Below are positions 45,899-58,660 of a stretch of 64,000 nt of DNA, one piece after another. Within the stretch, counting starts at the first letter, position 1; each line of letters begins with the position of its first letter. The notes beneath the pieces were generated by a model. That model had not been told where the DNA came from. It saw only the letters and a list, made by a program, of their open reading frames with translations, and made no database searches. Made by a program: the position numbers and the translations under genes. The stretch is taken from assembly GCF_037042905.1 (NCBI RefSeq), contig NC_087262.1, positions 21,371,501 through 21,435,500 of the forward strand. The letters run 5' to 3'. Source of the DNA: Lytechinus pictus (lineage: Eukaryota > Echinodermata > Echinoidea > Temnopleuroida > Toxopneustidae).

Positions 45899-48800
45899 TT
45901 ATAATACAATGAAACCATTTTGCAAAATAGAACATGCGAACATGTCATTTATGTTTTTAGAAATTAGATGAGAAAATTTAGGGTGCCATCTTCAAAACTT
46001 GTCAATTCAAGAGACTTTTTGAGTGGTAAATGAAACAGTTTCATAGAGTATATAAATTGTGTTTTGTGTGATCAAGATTCAAGGATGTCTGTCCAAATTT
46101 GCTGCTCGGCTGCATTCTTAATATTAAACAAAGTCATTCAGATCTTGGTACTCCGCTGATATTCTATAAAACTTGTTGCATGAATGTCCTCTTTTTGGAG
46201 CACACCACATTATAAAAGAACATTATCTCCAAATAAGTTTTAGCACTGCTCAATTACAATGAGCAGTGAATGAATAGACTATAAGTCTTTGATTGGAGCA
46301 TATATTATTGTGCCTCTAAATTTGACATACTTGGCTCTTATAAGGAGTATTCAGACTGCCTTGATCACAAGAATACCTGTTGAATTACAAGAACTTGTTC
46401 AGGCTCAAATATACCTGATAATTATTTTCCCATTCATACCGACCCTTTCTTGGTATGTTCTTGAAGTTATGAGCATGTGCAGTATGGTTTGATTAGCATT
46501 CAAAATCGCTAGCTTAGTATCCGTCTGGCGCCTGCACCAAACTTCTCGCTGAGTTCAGAAAGTTCTTGTAAATTGCTTTTACACTACCTGCGACCTTGTA
46601 AAAATCCCTGCGAAAGTTCTCATAATTTTTACAAATACCTACTTTTTAGCTGTATTTTATTTGGGGGATATTATGAGTATTCTCCTTTCACATTGGCAAA
46701 AATGCCTGGTATTTTCTGATCAGTGTAGATCTGGGCAAATTTCCCGATCAGAGAATCCCTCTTAGGCCTATTCTTAAATTTTGAGGCAGTCTGAATAAGC
46801 CTATTGTGTGGGATTTGGCACATCTCTTCCAGCCTTGCCCCTCCAAAAGTATTAGATGCCCTGTATTCGTCATCTATAGTTTTCGTACAATGAGTAACCT
46901 TAAATATATTGATAGGAATAAAACTTTCCAAGTACCTAATGATGGCCATTAGCTCCACAACTCTGCCTGCATTAAATGCATGGTGGCAAAATAAGTCCTT
47001 GCAACATATGGCTTACAAATACATGTAGCAGTAACATCAATGACATGGACTGGTAGGATCCATGTTATATTCAACCTATCCTGAAAGAAGTATTATTATG
47101 ATTATAGCAGATACGGGTCAGTGGTTGTGATTATTTTATGGTAAACTATGTTCCAATTCAATTTAATTCATTTTATTTTAATGTATTGTCTATACTTCAT
47201 GTATATTTTATTATCATTGTACAAATATAGGCTGCATAGTATGTAGAAACAAAATAATTTTACATGATGATTGATACTACACATGAATTCAAATTCTTCA
47301 AAATTTTCCTTTTTCATTTATTTGCATATTTTTTAGAACACAAATAAATGGAAAGTGAATAATTGAATGTTCAAGTGTTATGATATTGATCGATTACATT
47401 ATCAGCTATATTATATGTTTGGTTATAATTCAATGTCCAATTGCCAATGACTTATTATATATTCTTATAAAAGTAAAGTTCAACTATAAACAAGCAGTAG
47501 TTGGCATATCCTGTTCACAATACTTCTGTTTGTAGGGATCTGTCTTCTCAACAAGTTTGCATTAAATTAATAAAAAATCATGAGGGAAGAAAGAACTGTT
47601 TTGAAAATAAAAATGTCAATTTAAATTGAAGCGAATTAGTAGTATGTAGAACCCGGTAGTAGGCCACTGTAGGAAATCCAGAAATATCACAAACATGTCA
47701 TTAAATTTCATTGAAAAGAATATTATTATGAGGGTGAAAAGTTGGTAGAATCACTCAAATGCCAAAATGATTACTGAATATTTGCTGCCTTTAAGAAAGA
47801 CAAGGTCCCTCTTTTCAAGCTGACATCACTGTTCTGAAGTGTCAAGAACAAATCTCTTTCAGGATAAAAATACAATGATACAACAACCTTACATTGATGG
47901 TAGGCCTACTATGAGTTTTGTTGCCTAGTGTTGCCATAGAAACCGTTCCTGGAGAGATTTTTTTTTTATTGTGCATGTTCTTTTGTGAGTAGGTTGAAAT
48001 GTAACATATTCAGTGATACCTAGTCCTGAATGTTCTGAATATAAAAAAAGATTAATTTGTATGATGAAATTAATGATTATAAAGACGCATCAATAGATGG
48101 ATGCAAAGGAAAGTCCCATATGATATGAAGTAAAAGGAAATTGTGTCAGTCAGTTTAATATTTGATTAATAGAATGCAATAACTCATCCCTGATGAACTC
48201 ATTATGTCACAACTTCACAAGAAAGAATATATACATACAGGCAAGCATCTTATTTCATGTCAGTGAAGTATACATGTATTGACTTCTAGTTTTATTACAT
48301 CTAAAAAAACAATTTTTTTATCTTTCTCATCTTTGAATAAATTTGATTCAGATATAAATGGTCAGATCATTTGTTCATGAAAATGTGCTAATTCATGATT
48401 TTATTGCACCATAAAATAGAAGCAATGATTCAGTGTGTTTTTAATGTGTCAGAAGTCACATTTCATTTATTCATTATAACTGCCAACTCGTGACTTAATT
48501 GCATCGTAAAATAGGAGCAGTACTTCAGTGTGGTTTTAATTTGTCAGAAGTCACAAATGTACCAAAAAGGATGCAAATGAAACAGCTCTTGGGGAAACAA
48601 CAACTTAAAATTTTCACACCTGCATGTACAAAAGCACTTGATTTGAAGGTCGGTGGTTCAAAACCCATAGCCTTTAGTATAAGAAAAAATTGGTATCCAC
48701 ATTTGATATGAGAATTGGCCTGTCAGTGATCTTAAAGTACTAGCTGAAGGGAACCAGGCTGTCTTCAGACTTTTAAGTCTTTACGATGAAGTATGAAGCA

Positions 48801-49867
48801 GAGGGTATCAAGAAAATTAAAGTCTTTACTCAGTGTCATAGTTTTCTTAAAGGGAATTTACTTTTGAAGAAAAAAACATTTTCAGTGAAGTGTTTAGTGA
48901 ATATTGATTAGAAATACAAACCCTAATTTATGAATCTTTAAGTTGTAGTTGAGTAACTTGAGTTAACTAAAATTGGCAACATATGATTTATTTTGCAAGC
49001 TAACTTTCTTCCAGGGTAAGGGTTGCTTCATTGTATGAAAAAAATAAGAAAAATATATTTTTACTTGAAAGAAATATTCAACCATTCATAAAAATATTTG
49101 AAATATATGTTATCTTCAACCCTGAATGAAAATATTACATTTCTTCATTAGAAACTAGGATGAACATTGCTAAAATTAAAAGTGAAAATAAAAGGCATGA
49201 TCATATGACAAGTCAAAGTTTTACCAATTCAGTGTTCGATTGATTACAATTGCAACTTTGAAAAGTCGTTATTCCTGTACTATTCAGAGACTTGTTCCTT
49301 ATTTTTGATGGGCTATTTGTTCAGAGGAAATTTATTTCCTTCGCACATCAATAATAATCACAACTAATTGGTAGTCAGAATTAGCTAAAGCTTTCACTCT
49401 AATGTTCATGTCATTTTAAGGATCTTCTCATATAAACTATGTTTATTATCGACTTTCCCTTTAATTGGTCATCAAATGGAATTCTACATACTACATAGAA
49501 AAGTTATAAAAAGTACCGGTAAGTAATGGAATTGTTTGTGAATCAAACAGTGGCATGCCTCTGACATACTGGTAAACACAAGAACAATAGTCGGCTTGCA
49601 ATAAACAGTTACAGAGCACTTTAAACCAGTAACACCTCAGTAACACCTCTTTGAATGGATACCTGTTAAGAGATCGACAGCAATGTTTCATAAAGATTTT
49701 TTAAAGTAAAATTTCTCTTTGCTTCTTGGTACCAAGGAGAAATTTGTTGGTATACCACCTGGGTATACTGTACAGAACACAGTTGTAGAAGCATCACTAC
49801 TTCGGTGAGATTGTGCTCAGGGGATGTGTCCTACTGCATTTTCATAGATGAGATATACTTATTAAGT

Positions 49868-50447
49868 CCTGCACATATCATTATGTGAACTTAAGCGTTT
49901 AAACCTGACACTTAATGTTAGCTTAAGCAGGATTAATTACATATTTACATACACATTTAGTCCTGCACACATCATCATGTCAACTTAAGCACTCAAACCT
50001 GACTTAAGTCACACTTAATGTCAGCTTAAACAGGATTAATTACATATTTCATACATATTCACTATTCAGTCCTGCACATATCATTATGTGAACTTAAGCG
50101 TTTAAACCTGACACTTAATGTTAGCTTAAGCAGGATTAATTACATATTTACATACACATTTAGTCCTGCACACATCATCATGTCAACTTAAGCACTCAAA
50201 CCTGACTTAAGTCACACTTAATGTTAGCTTAAACAGGATTAATTACATATTACATACACATTCAGTCCTGCACACATCACCATGTCAACTTTAATGTTTA
50301 AACCTGACTTAAATCACACTTAATGTTGGCTTAAACAGGATTAATTACATATTACATACACATTCAGTCCTGCACTTATCATCATGTGAACTTAAGCGCT
50401 TAAACCTGACTTAAGTCACACTTAATGTTAGCTTAAACAGGATTAAT
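49868..50447 (+). repeat. Six-copy minisatellite with a duplicated dimer
   Basis: Copies begin CCTGCACA at 49868, 49962, 50071, 50165, 50267 and 50369 (the last two spacings 102 bp; others 94, 109, 94). Each contains AACTTAAGC, AAACCTGAC, ACTTAATGTTAGCTTAA and CAGGATTAATTACATAT. Copies 1 and 3 look identical and share a shorter AACCTGACACTTAATG junction. Copy 2 and copy 4 share AACCTGACTTAAGTCACACTT. So copies 3-4 arose by duplication of the 1-2 dimer. Confidence 0.93.
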
Positions 50448-51522
50448 TAGTTCACACTGTGATTCAAATAGAGGTTTTTGTAACATCATGGCTGTGCAGG
50501 TGAATTGATATATCACAGCTCACAGGAAATAAGAGGTAGGCCTACATGTACCTACTAAAAAAAAAACATGGATAATAATAAGACAATCTCTCAAGATGTA
50601 TTAAAAATGAAAATGTATAAATGTTGTAAACAGTGAGACAAATTCTTGCCACATTTAATGAAATTTAACCAGGTTTTAAGTCTTACTTTAAAATATTTTC
50701 ACAGTGTAAATGGTTCTTAGAGGGGAAGGTGTGTAGTGGATGAAAAAAGGTGTGTTTTGTGGTCAGTTTGATACCAAACTCTATGGGTAGCACTCACTGT
50801 TTGTGTTTTGTAAGGGATTATCAGAACGTGATACCCACAATTAGAACTGTCCTTTGTGGAGCTACTCTTGTCAAATTACCAGTTATTTTAAGTCTCCAGA
50901 ATTAAAGATGCACGCTGTAATTATGGGCTTTTAATTTTGCAGCTACATGACTTGTATATATACTTGCAAAATATGAATTTTCCACATTGAGTTTGTAAAA
51001 ATAGAGGACACAAAATCCTCATCAGTAACATTGGCAAATTCAAAGACTTGAAATATGTACAGGTGTATGCATTAGTTAAACAGAGAAAACATTTAAAAAA
51101 GATGTTTAAGCAAAATACATTACAGATGAGAAAAATGTTTGAAAAAATTTAATAATAATTTCTGAGACACTAACATGTTTTCTTACATCATGAGTACCTT
51201 ACATATTTCTCAGATTTAAATACCATTATAAAAGTGTGATATACATGTTGTACTTTAAATGTGTATAGTTGTTACAGGTTTATTTGGGAGATTTTTTGAC
51301 ATACTCTTGTGATGTTTTTAATGATGGGGGTTTGTTTTCTAACCCTAAAGCAGATGATACATGTATATGTACCTGTTAAAAGAGAAAACTAAATCAGCTT
51401 GGGGGAAAGTGCTGTGTCATCAAAAATAATTTTTATGTATGGAATTGTGTTGAAATTAAGTTTTTTCATTATGGAATTGTATCAAAATTCACAGGTTTCT
51501 TAAACACCTTTTTGTTCTCCTG

Positions 51523-51725
51523 GGGGTGTTTCACAGAGATTTAATAATGACTGATAATAATGCTCTGACGCACACATGATATGTAATGCACAATCTTGTT
51601 AATATGCAGTAGTGTGCATCCTCGTAGTAAGATTTGACCAATGGGGTGATGTCTTTTTATACCGCACGTAACTTCAAATTTAAGTGTGACTCTATTGTCA
51701 CACTTAACTCTTGGTAAAACACCCT
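51523..51725. mobile_element. ~200-bp MITE with GGGTGTTTCAC-type ends
   Basis: Left GGGTGTTTCACAGAGATTTAA pairs with the right end (reverse complement GAGGGTGTTTTACCAAGAGTTAA). A perfect inner hairpin TAAGTGTGAC...GTCACACTTA lies near the right end (51681-51706). Resembles the ends at 62441-62774. Confidence 0.65.
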
Positions 51726-51999
51726 CAGGTCTTGTGGTTAATGATTTGCTTTACATCACAAGGTAAGGAGTTCAAATCCAACTATGTCCAATTGGTTGGA
51801 CATTGAACTATAATTGTCACTTTCTACCCAGGTTCAGTAAAGAGAGTGCCTTGTATAAATTTGTGAAATACTGCAGCTCATTAATAGAAAATGCACTAAT
51901 GATTCATTTTTAAAGTGCTGAATTAAGTCTGAGGCAATAATAACATGGAGTTTATAGAGAAACTGCTATCTCCATGATAATAATAGCAATTGTTCTTTT

Positions 52000-52236
52000 C
52001 ACTGTAAAAACGCTGTTTAAAATATTAAGCACGTTGTTTAAGCCTGTCACTCTAACAACAACTGCTAAAACTTTTTAAACAGCTGTTTCAACTTTTTTAA
52101 CAGCTGCTTAACTTTTTAGACAGCTGTTTAAACTTTTTAAACAGGTTGTTTAAAAAGTTTAAACAATTACAAAAAGTTTAAACAACATGTTGTTAGAGTG
52201 AGAGGCTTAAACAACTTGCTATTTTTTTTTACTGTG
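52000..52236. mobile_element. ~237-bp foldback element with CACTGTAAAAA ends
   Basis: Left CACTGTAAAAA...GTTGTTTAAGCCTGTCACTCTAACAACA is the imperfect reverse complement of the right TTGTTAGAGTGAGAGGCTTAAACAAC...TTTTTACTGTG. The middle is made of repeated AACTTTTTAAACAGCTGTTT words. A partial related segment continues to about 52370 (GTGAGAGTGACGGGCTTAA). Confidence 0.75.
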
Positions 52237-54448
52237 TTGGCTGTTTGTTATTGCTTTTAAATGCCACCCTCGTTGCACAAATCACAGTCAACAGATCTTT
52301 AAACAATTGCTGTGAGAGTGACGGGCTTAACAGCCTGCTTAAAAACCTGCTTGAAATTTTTAAACAACACAATGTACTGGTCATTAATTATTACCAAATT
52401 TCCTATGTACTATCAATTTGTTAACCCTTCAAACTCAACATTGAAGGAGGAAACAAATTATTTTGATCATTGAATTTAAAGTAGAAATGTGCAAATATAC
52501 AGCTTCCAGTGCCAAGGGTTATTTGTATCAGAATATCGACACTGAAAAGAACAAATGCTAGGAATATCTTGAATAGAGCAGAACATGCAGATATTTGTTT
52601 TTTAAGTTTCTCTTTGAGCCTTCACCACCAGACTCTATAGTAGTGCCTATCATCATGAAATGAGATTACTTCTAGATAATTCCAAGATCCGTTGCCTTTT
52701 TGTGAAGATGCTCATGTGTTTTATTCTTTTCCCTAAATCTCTATTCAATCTTATCTTTTAGTTTTTGAACATTTAAATCTTGATTTGTTGCCACCCGGTG
52801 TCTGGGATTCGGCACGCATGAAATAGACGATGAAACCTTGAGTGAATTATGCTTTCAGTAAAAGGGGGCTTCTGCCTTATCCTCAATAATCATGCATTTT
52901 TACGTTTTCCACATTCATCTTCATTCCATGAAAGATCCATGCTTTATTTGCATTGAAGGAATTTGGTGAGGAACGTAGCCCCAAGAAATATCAGATTAAT
53001 TGAATTGCACATGTTTGTTTAATTTCTTTTTCACAGAATTTGTGTTAAATTGAAAGGCCCTTTTAATATATTTTTACGGAAGGAACTCAAAGTGGAGCTA
53101 TCTACTTGATAGTACATACTATGAGGAAGTTGGAAACACAACAACATTTTGTTGTGTTTCTAACTTCCCTTAATTAAAGAAAAATTTATCACAACTTTTC
53201 TTTATTGAATTTATTCATTTATTTTTGTTATTATTACATAGAGGAAACCTTCATGAAGCAAAAGAAAATGAGTAGGTATTAGAATTAGAGTTTGAAAATG
53301 TAGAAGTTGGAAGAGTTTGAAATCCCAATTATAGAAAACTTTAGTTTCTTTTATTTGTGAGCTGTCTCTAAAAATAATAAATTGACAACTATATGTTAGG
53401 TAACATGCTTACTCAATGTAATTGTTGTATGGGTGTATGTAATTTTATCATCTTTTCATATGATGAGAGTAGGGGACATGTTTTTCTGTTTGCAGGGAAG
53501 ATATTTGCAAAATTGCATACATGATGAAATATTTTCTCAAGGAAAAAAATGTTAAACAGAAAAAAATCATACTGTTTTCACAATAATGCCAATATCTCTA
53601 TCATCTATTTTGCTCATATTTTCATTCACCCACTTGATTTTGCTTTCATTATAAACAAATTATCACAGACTGGACTGGAGTCACTGGACAGACTGGACTC
53701 CAATACCATACCAAAAACTACATTTTTGTGCGCTTATCATTCCCCATCTGTGTAACTTTGATTTCTAATCAATTTCCACTGATAATGTAAAAATCTCATT
53801 AGTATATCAACCTATAGTAAACTTTGAAGATTTGAGCAGTTTTTCTCCTTTTCAAAAAGTGTGCTTTGAAGATTATTTCATTACAAGAATTGATAGAATC
53901 CTTGTAGCAATCAGGTTCACACAATAGGAATCTAACAATTAAAGCAGTTGCCATGAAATCATTTAGTTCAGCTCCGACAGGCTTTACAAAAAAGCCGGTG
54001 TGATGAGAAAGTATTGCATATGTTGCATCAATAGTTAATTCATCCCACTTTATTGCTACTTTTATTGAATGGAATCTTGAATTGACAATATGTCCTAATC
54101 TAGCTGTTTCAAAAGTGAATTCCCCCTTTTCTCTCTCTCTCTCCCATCCCCCCCCCCCACGTTTCTTCCAAAAATCAAATGTTGGTCTTTAAAAGTTAAG
54201 GTGAATACTTTCCTATGCTTGGAACAAGTTTTCTTATTCAGACACAAAGTCAAGACAAATTTACTACTGATGCACATATAACTACATGCAAACTCTCAAG
54301 TATTTTTTTAATCATGAAAACATGTACATGGTTAAAACTATCTGTACAATTTTATCATATTTTTATTGCTGTACAACATTTATTTTGCTCCTGATAATAT
54401 GGATAGCTTTTAATCAAGCAGTAATAACTCTCAGGGAGATTGTTCTTA

Positions 54449-54969
54449 GGGTGCGTTTATCCGCCACTTTTTTACCCTATAATCATGATTCCAATCATGA
54501 TTCAAATCACGATTCTGCAGAATCACGATTGCGTTTAGTCGAAATTGAATATAATCATGATTAGAATCACAAACATGAACTACGAAAAAAAGGGCGTTTG
54601 GAAAGACGTTTCTGCAGAATCACGTACGAAAATGTTCGGATAAACGATATCGTGATTTGAATCATGATTATATGACGTCATTGTGTCGAGCTATTTCCGG
54701 TTCTTGCCAAGGCGGGCGCCCCACGTTGTCACATCACATGTACGTCGCCGACCTCCAATTAAGTGTCCAACGTTGACCTATACTTCCTGGGTCAAACTGC
54801 GCACTGTGATGCGCACTGGATCGGTCCGAATCCGAGGAGAAACAGCGTTGGAACGAAGGTCGTCTAAACCCTGATTCTGTAGTAATTGTGATTCATGTTT
54901 GTGATTTGAATCATGATTCCAATCATGATTCAAATCACGATTCTGGCTTGAGGTCGGATAAACGCAGCC
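54449..54969. mobile_element. 521-bp PIF/Harbinger-like non-autonomous element, TTA target duplication
   Basis: Left end GGGTGCGTTTATCCG and right end CGGATAAACGCAGCC are inverted repeats. TTA flanks both sides (54446-54448 and 54970-54972). Subterminal arrays of AATCATGATTCCAATCATGA / AATCACGATTCT occur on both arms, in inverted order. The internal GGGTCAAACTGCGCACT (about 54791) is shared with the 45379 element. No transposase is encoded. Confidence 0.85.
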
Positions 54970-57900
54970 TTAGAAGCGTTGAGTTTCACATAAAAATTCA
55001 AGCTCTGACAGTTGTATGTGTATACAAATCGATTCACAGAAATGGGCTTCTAATTAATACTTCTATGGATTCAATTAGATGACATCTTTACATGTGCATC
55101 ACAAAAGCATCTTGGGAATTGTCGGATATTTTAATACAACACACAATTCTAAATGACCAGTTCCTGTGACCTCTGCAGTAACATAAAGAAACCAATTGGT
55201 GTAATGGTCTATATATTCATTTTACCTTCTCATTGGTTTGTTTATTTAACAGTATTGGTTATTTTTCTTGAAGTTAGAGCAAAGAAAGGGATGTGTTATA
55301 ATGTTTGGCCCTTGGTGGATTAGATAATTGGACATATTTACCCAAATATTTGTAGTCACAATTAACCATCGATTATCCAATCTGGATAACTTCAGGTAAT
55401 ATAATCAAGACAAGTGGTCAATTTGCATCTGCAAATGTATGACAGTTTAGCTTGAATTTGGTGCCGTTTGCCGTCATGAGTGATTGAACATTTGCAGGGC
55501 TGCCAATTCACATTCTCTTGCAAATTCAATTCAATTCAAAATGGTTTATTAAAATACTTTTCTTTGCAGCAAAATTACCAAAGTTTTTATAGGATTTCTC
55601 ATGCTGATTCCCAAAAGTAGAAAGTACAAACTTAACATTATTTACAATGGAAATTCTTCCCCCCCCAAAAAAAAAAAAAACAAATAGAATAAACAAATTT
55701 TTTGAAAATAATCATGATAACGAAATAAAATTGGAAATAATAGATAAAATGAAATTAAATGAAATAAATATTCCTTGAATGCCTGATTTGCTTGATGCAG
55801 TTTGTTATGGGGGAAGGGGGAGGGGTGAATGCTTTCTATCTACCCTATAACATAGTCATGTAGGCCTATTTGGCAAAATGGCCACCCTCTATAAGAATCC
55901 AAACAAAATGATAAAATTGTTGTTATAACTTCCACCTTTGGAGGTCCCTTGTGGTGTGTAGAGAATCTTAGAGAATCAAAGAAAAATTCCCTTCAAAACG
56001 GTTGAAATGTAAACAGTCAGTGTGTACTGATACCATATGAGTTTTTCTGATAGTTCTAGTATTCTCAAGAGAATTGAAGAAAAGTCTAGATAGAAGTGGG
56101 CATATAAGAGCGTAAATCTGGCTGGCGACATGAAGAAGTCTTTGAACATTCATTGTGTTATTTGGTAAAATTAGACTCAATCTTAAACTGAAGAGGCGGA
56201 GGAAATGACCATTCTAGTAAACCTGTTGCGTTGTGACGTTTAAGGAACAAATCTCGGAGGAAGGACACCCCTTCAATGAAAATATGTCCCCCAGGCCTAC
56301 CCCTGCCTCTTAATCCCGTTTTAATCCATCAGCTTTGAGGGGATATGGGGGACCATAATCAGGGATAATTATCACACGGGACTTGTAAGGTATAATTGGA
56401 ATATTTGCTTTCACAGATTTGCTACTAATAGAACATGTTTGGATGGTATTTTTTGTTGAAAGACTTGCAAGGTGTGTAACCAATTCTTTTCTGAGACATG
56501 CATACTGTGATTGTAGGAAGAGGTTGCCAAAAAAATGAAGACCCCCCAAACCCCCCACAAAAACAAGAAAAGAAAGAACAGCAACAAACGAACAAACAAA
56601 CAGAAATTGGGAAAAGAAGTGTAATTGTAAACTGTGCTTTCTGGATGATGGTGGTTTTTAGGGAGGTCGTATATTCTTTTGTTGTCTTATTGATTACAAG
56701 AAAGATCAGGTTTTTTTTTTCAAAGTTTCAAAAAAGAGATAGTAAGGAAATGGAACTAGTGGTTATTATAGGCTTAATCATTTTTAGATGTATAAAGGAA
56801 TCAATAATGGAAACAACAAGATCAGTGCAACCACCCACCCAAAAGTCCATATAATACAAAATTTAATGGTAAGAAAGGAAACATGCATGAAATTTTGATA
56901 ATGAGGCCAAGAAAGATATTTGTGTCTTTTTAAAAGATCTTACAGTCGGAAACACTATTTAAGTGAAGCATCCAATGTTCTTTCTGCATTCGTCTCCTGT
57001 CTACGTAGCAGAAGTGTGACAGGCTTGCGCATGCTTGGGGACTTTGAATTCCTGTGTGACTGGCATTATGGCGTTAGCTCAAGCATGCGCAAAGTTACAG
57101 TAGAGTTTTGTCGAAACATGGATCGAACCAAGAGGAACGGGAACTGAAGTATTTGTAAATCCTAATGTCCTGCAAGCCAGGTAATGACTTGCACATAGAA
57201 AGAAACTTTCAATGAAGAAATACTTGTTTACTGATTTATGAGTTAGGATAGGTATGATTCTCAGAGATTCAGTATTTATCCTACCTTGCTTTAGAATGCT
57301 TGCGGCTTGTTTCATTGAAAACCCTGCCAAACTTAGTTAGATGGAGAAAAATATGAAAGAAATCTTACTTCCAGTTTGAAAATGGGGCATTTCAAAGCTC
57401 CTAATCTGTATCCTTTCATTTTTATGCTTTCCCCCTTTAAGGGCATTTAAAAGTCTATTCATGTTATTCCAAAGCAGTGGAATTAACTGTTTTTCATCTA
57501 ATTTTAATAACATAGGGTGTTTTAAATGATATGGTAGTGCCTTTTAAAGTTCTGTGAATGCATACATGTACTTCTTTCTTTAGCATCAAAGTTGAGATTC
57601 CTTTTTTTTCTTTTTCCCCCCTTTGGATGTGTAGAGTTGGTGTTAATATAGGTGGTTATATACTCAACTTGATATGGACTTGGTATACAGTCAGTAACGA
57701 GCTTCTGTAAGAATTAATGTTGATTCTCTGTGGAATTGGTGTAAAAATTTGTTTACTATGATCAGTTTGGGGTCTGCATGGAATTGGTGTTTGCTTGATG
57801 CAAGCTTGTCACATAGAACAATTCTACAATGTTCTATGTTAATTTAAATGAAAGGGCTAAATTATCTCATTTTGTAGGTTTTGACATGAAGTTCAGCATG

Positions 57901-58219
57901 AAATAGGTTAAACTTGTGTATTTTGCTAATAATGAAAGATGACACCTTGAGGTTTACACAGGCAATTGTGGTCAGTGTTGCTTTGGTGTATATTTTGGTG
58001 TATATATGTATCAGTGGTATTACTCAAGTATTACATGGGTATCCTTAAGAATAGGAGATTAGTGTTATTTTAGAAGGTCTCATCCTCTTTACTTTAACAC
58101 CTGCCTTGGGGTCATACAAGACAAGGGGAATACTTGAAAAGAGTTTACCTCCTTGTCACACCCAATTAGGGGTAATGTTTGAACATAAGGAGTGTAAAAG
58201 GGAGGGAGGGGTCCCAATA

Positions 58220-58660
58220 ACACCCCATTCTCATTACGCTTTCTAAAACTTGTTTTCTGGAAACTGGTTCAGGAAACCAGTTTGGAAGATCACATTGCCA
58301 GCGTTCCCATTTTGATCGTACAGAAGTGGTTTTTTAAAAATCACTTCACATAATGCGATCTTGTTGCTATGGGAATGCTCTCAGTGGGGTGACACGTTTC
58401 GCACGAAATTCGAAACTGCAGCGTAGGCATTCTACGCACAGTTTGTGGACTAGCTCGCTCAAAATGTGCGAAGATCGCTTCCCGAAGAACGGTTGTGTCC
58501 TCACTAAAACCAGTTTAATGAGGCAAAGCAATCTTGAAAACTACATCGCGAGGTGGTTTTATGAAATGGTTTGGAAGATCGCTCCAACCGTTCTCATTAC
58601 ACATTAAACTAGTTTCCACTAAACTAGTTTTAAGAAGGTAGTGACTAGTGAGAATGGTGT
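58220..58660. mobile_element. ~440-bp MITE with ACACCATTCTCA ends
   Basis: Left ACACCCCATTCTCATTACG and the reverse complement of the right end, ACACCATTCTCACTAGTCAC, match apart from an insertion of CC. Subterminal AAACTGGTTT / AAACTAGTTT words occur in both arms. The 84-aa open frame inside is without conserved features. Confidence 0.65.

Noticed and set aside
51735-51795. tRNA-like GAGTTCAAATCC stretch
   Set aside because: Cloverleaf cannot be completed; insufficient evidence for a gene or SINE.
58353-58607. 84-aa open frame
   Set aside because: Inside a MITE with inverted ends, with no domain similarity.
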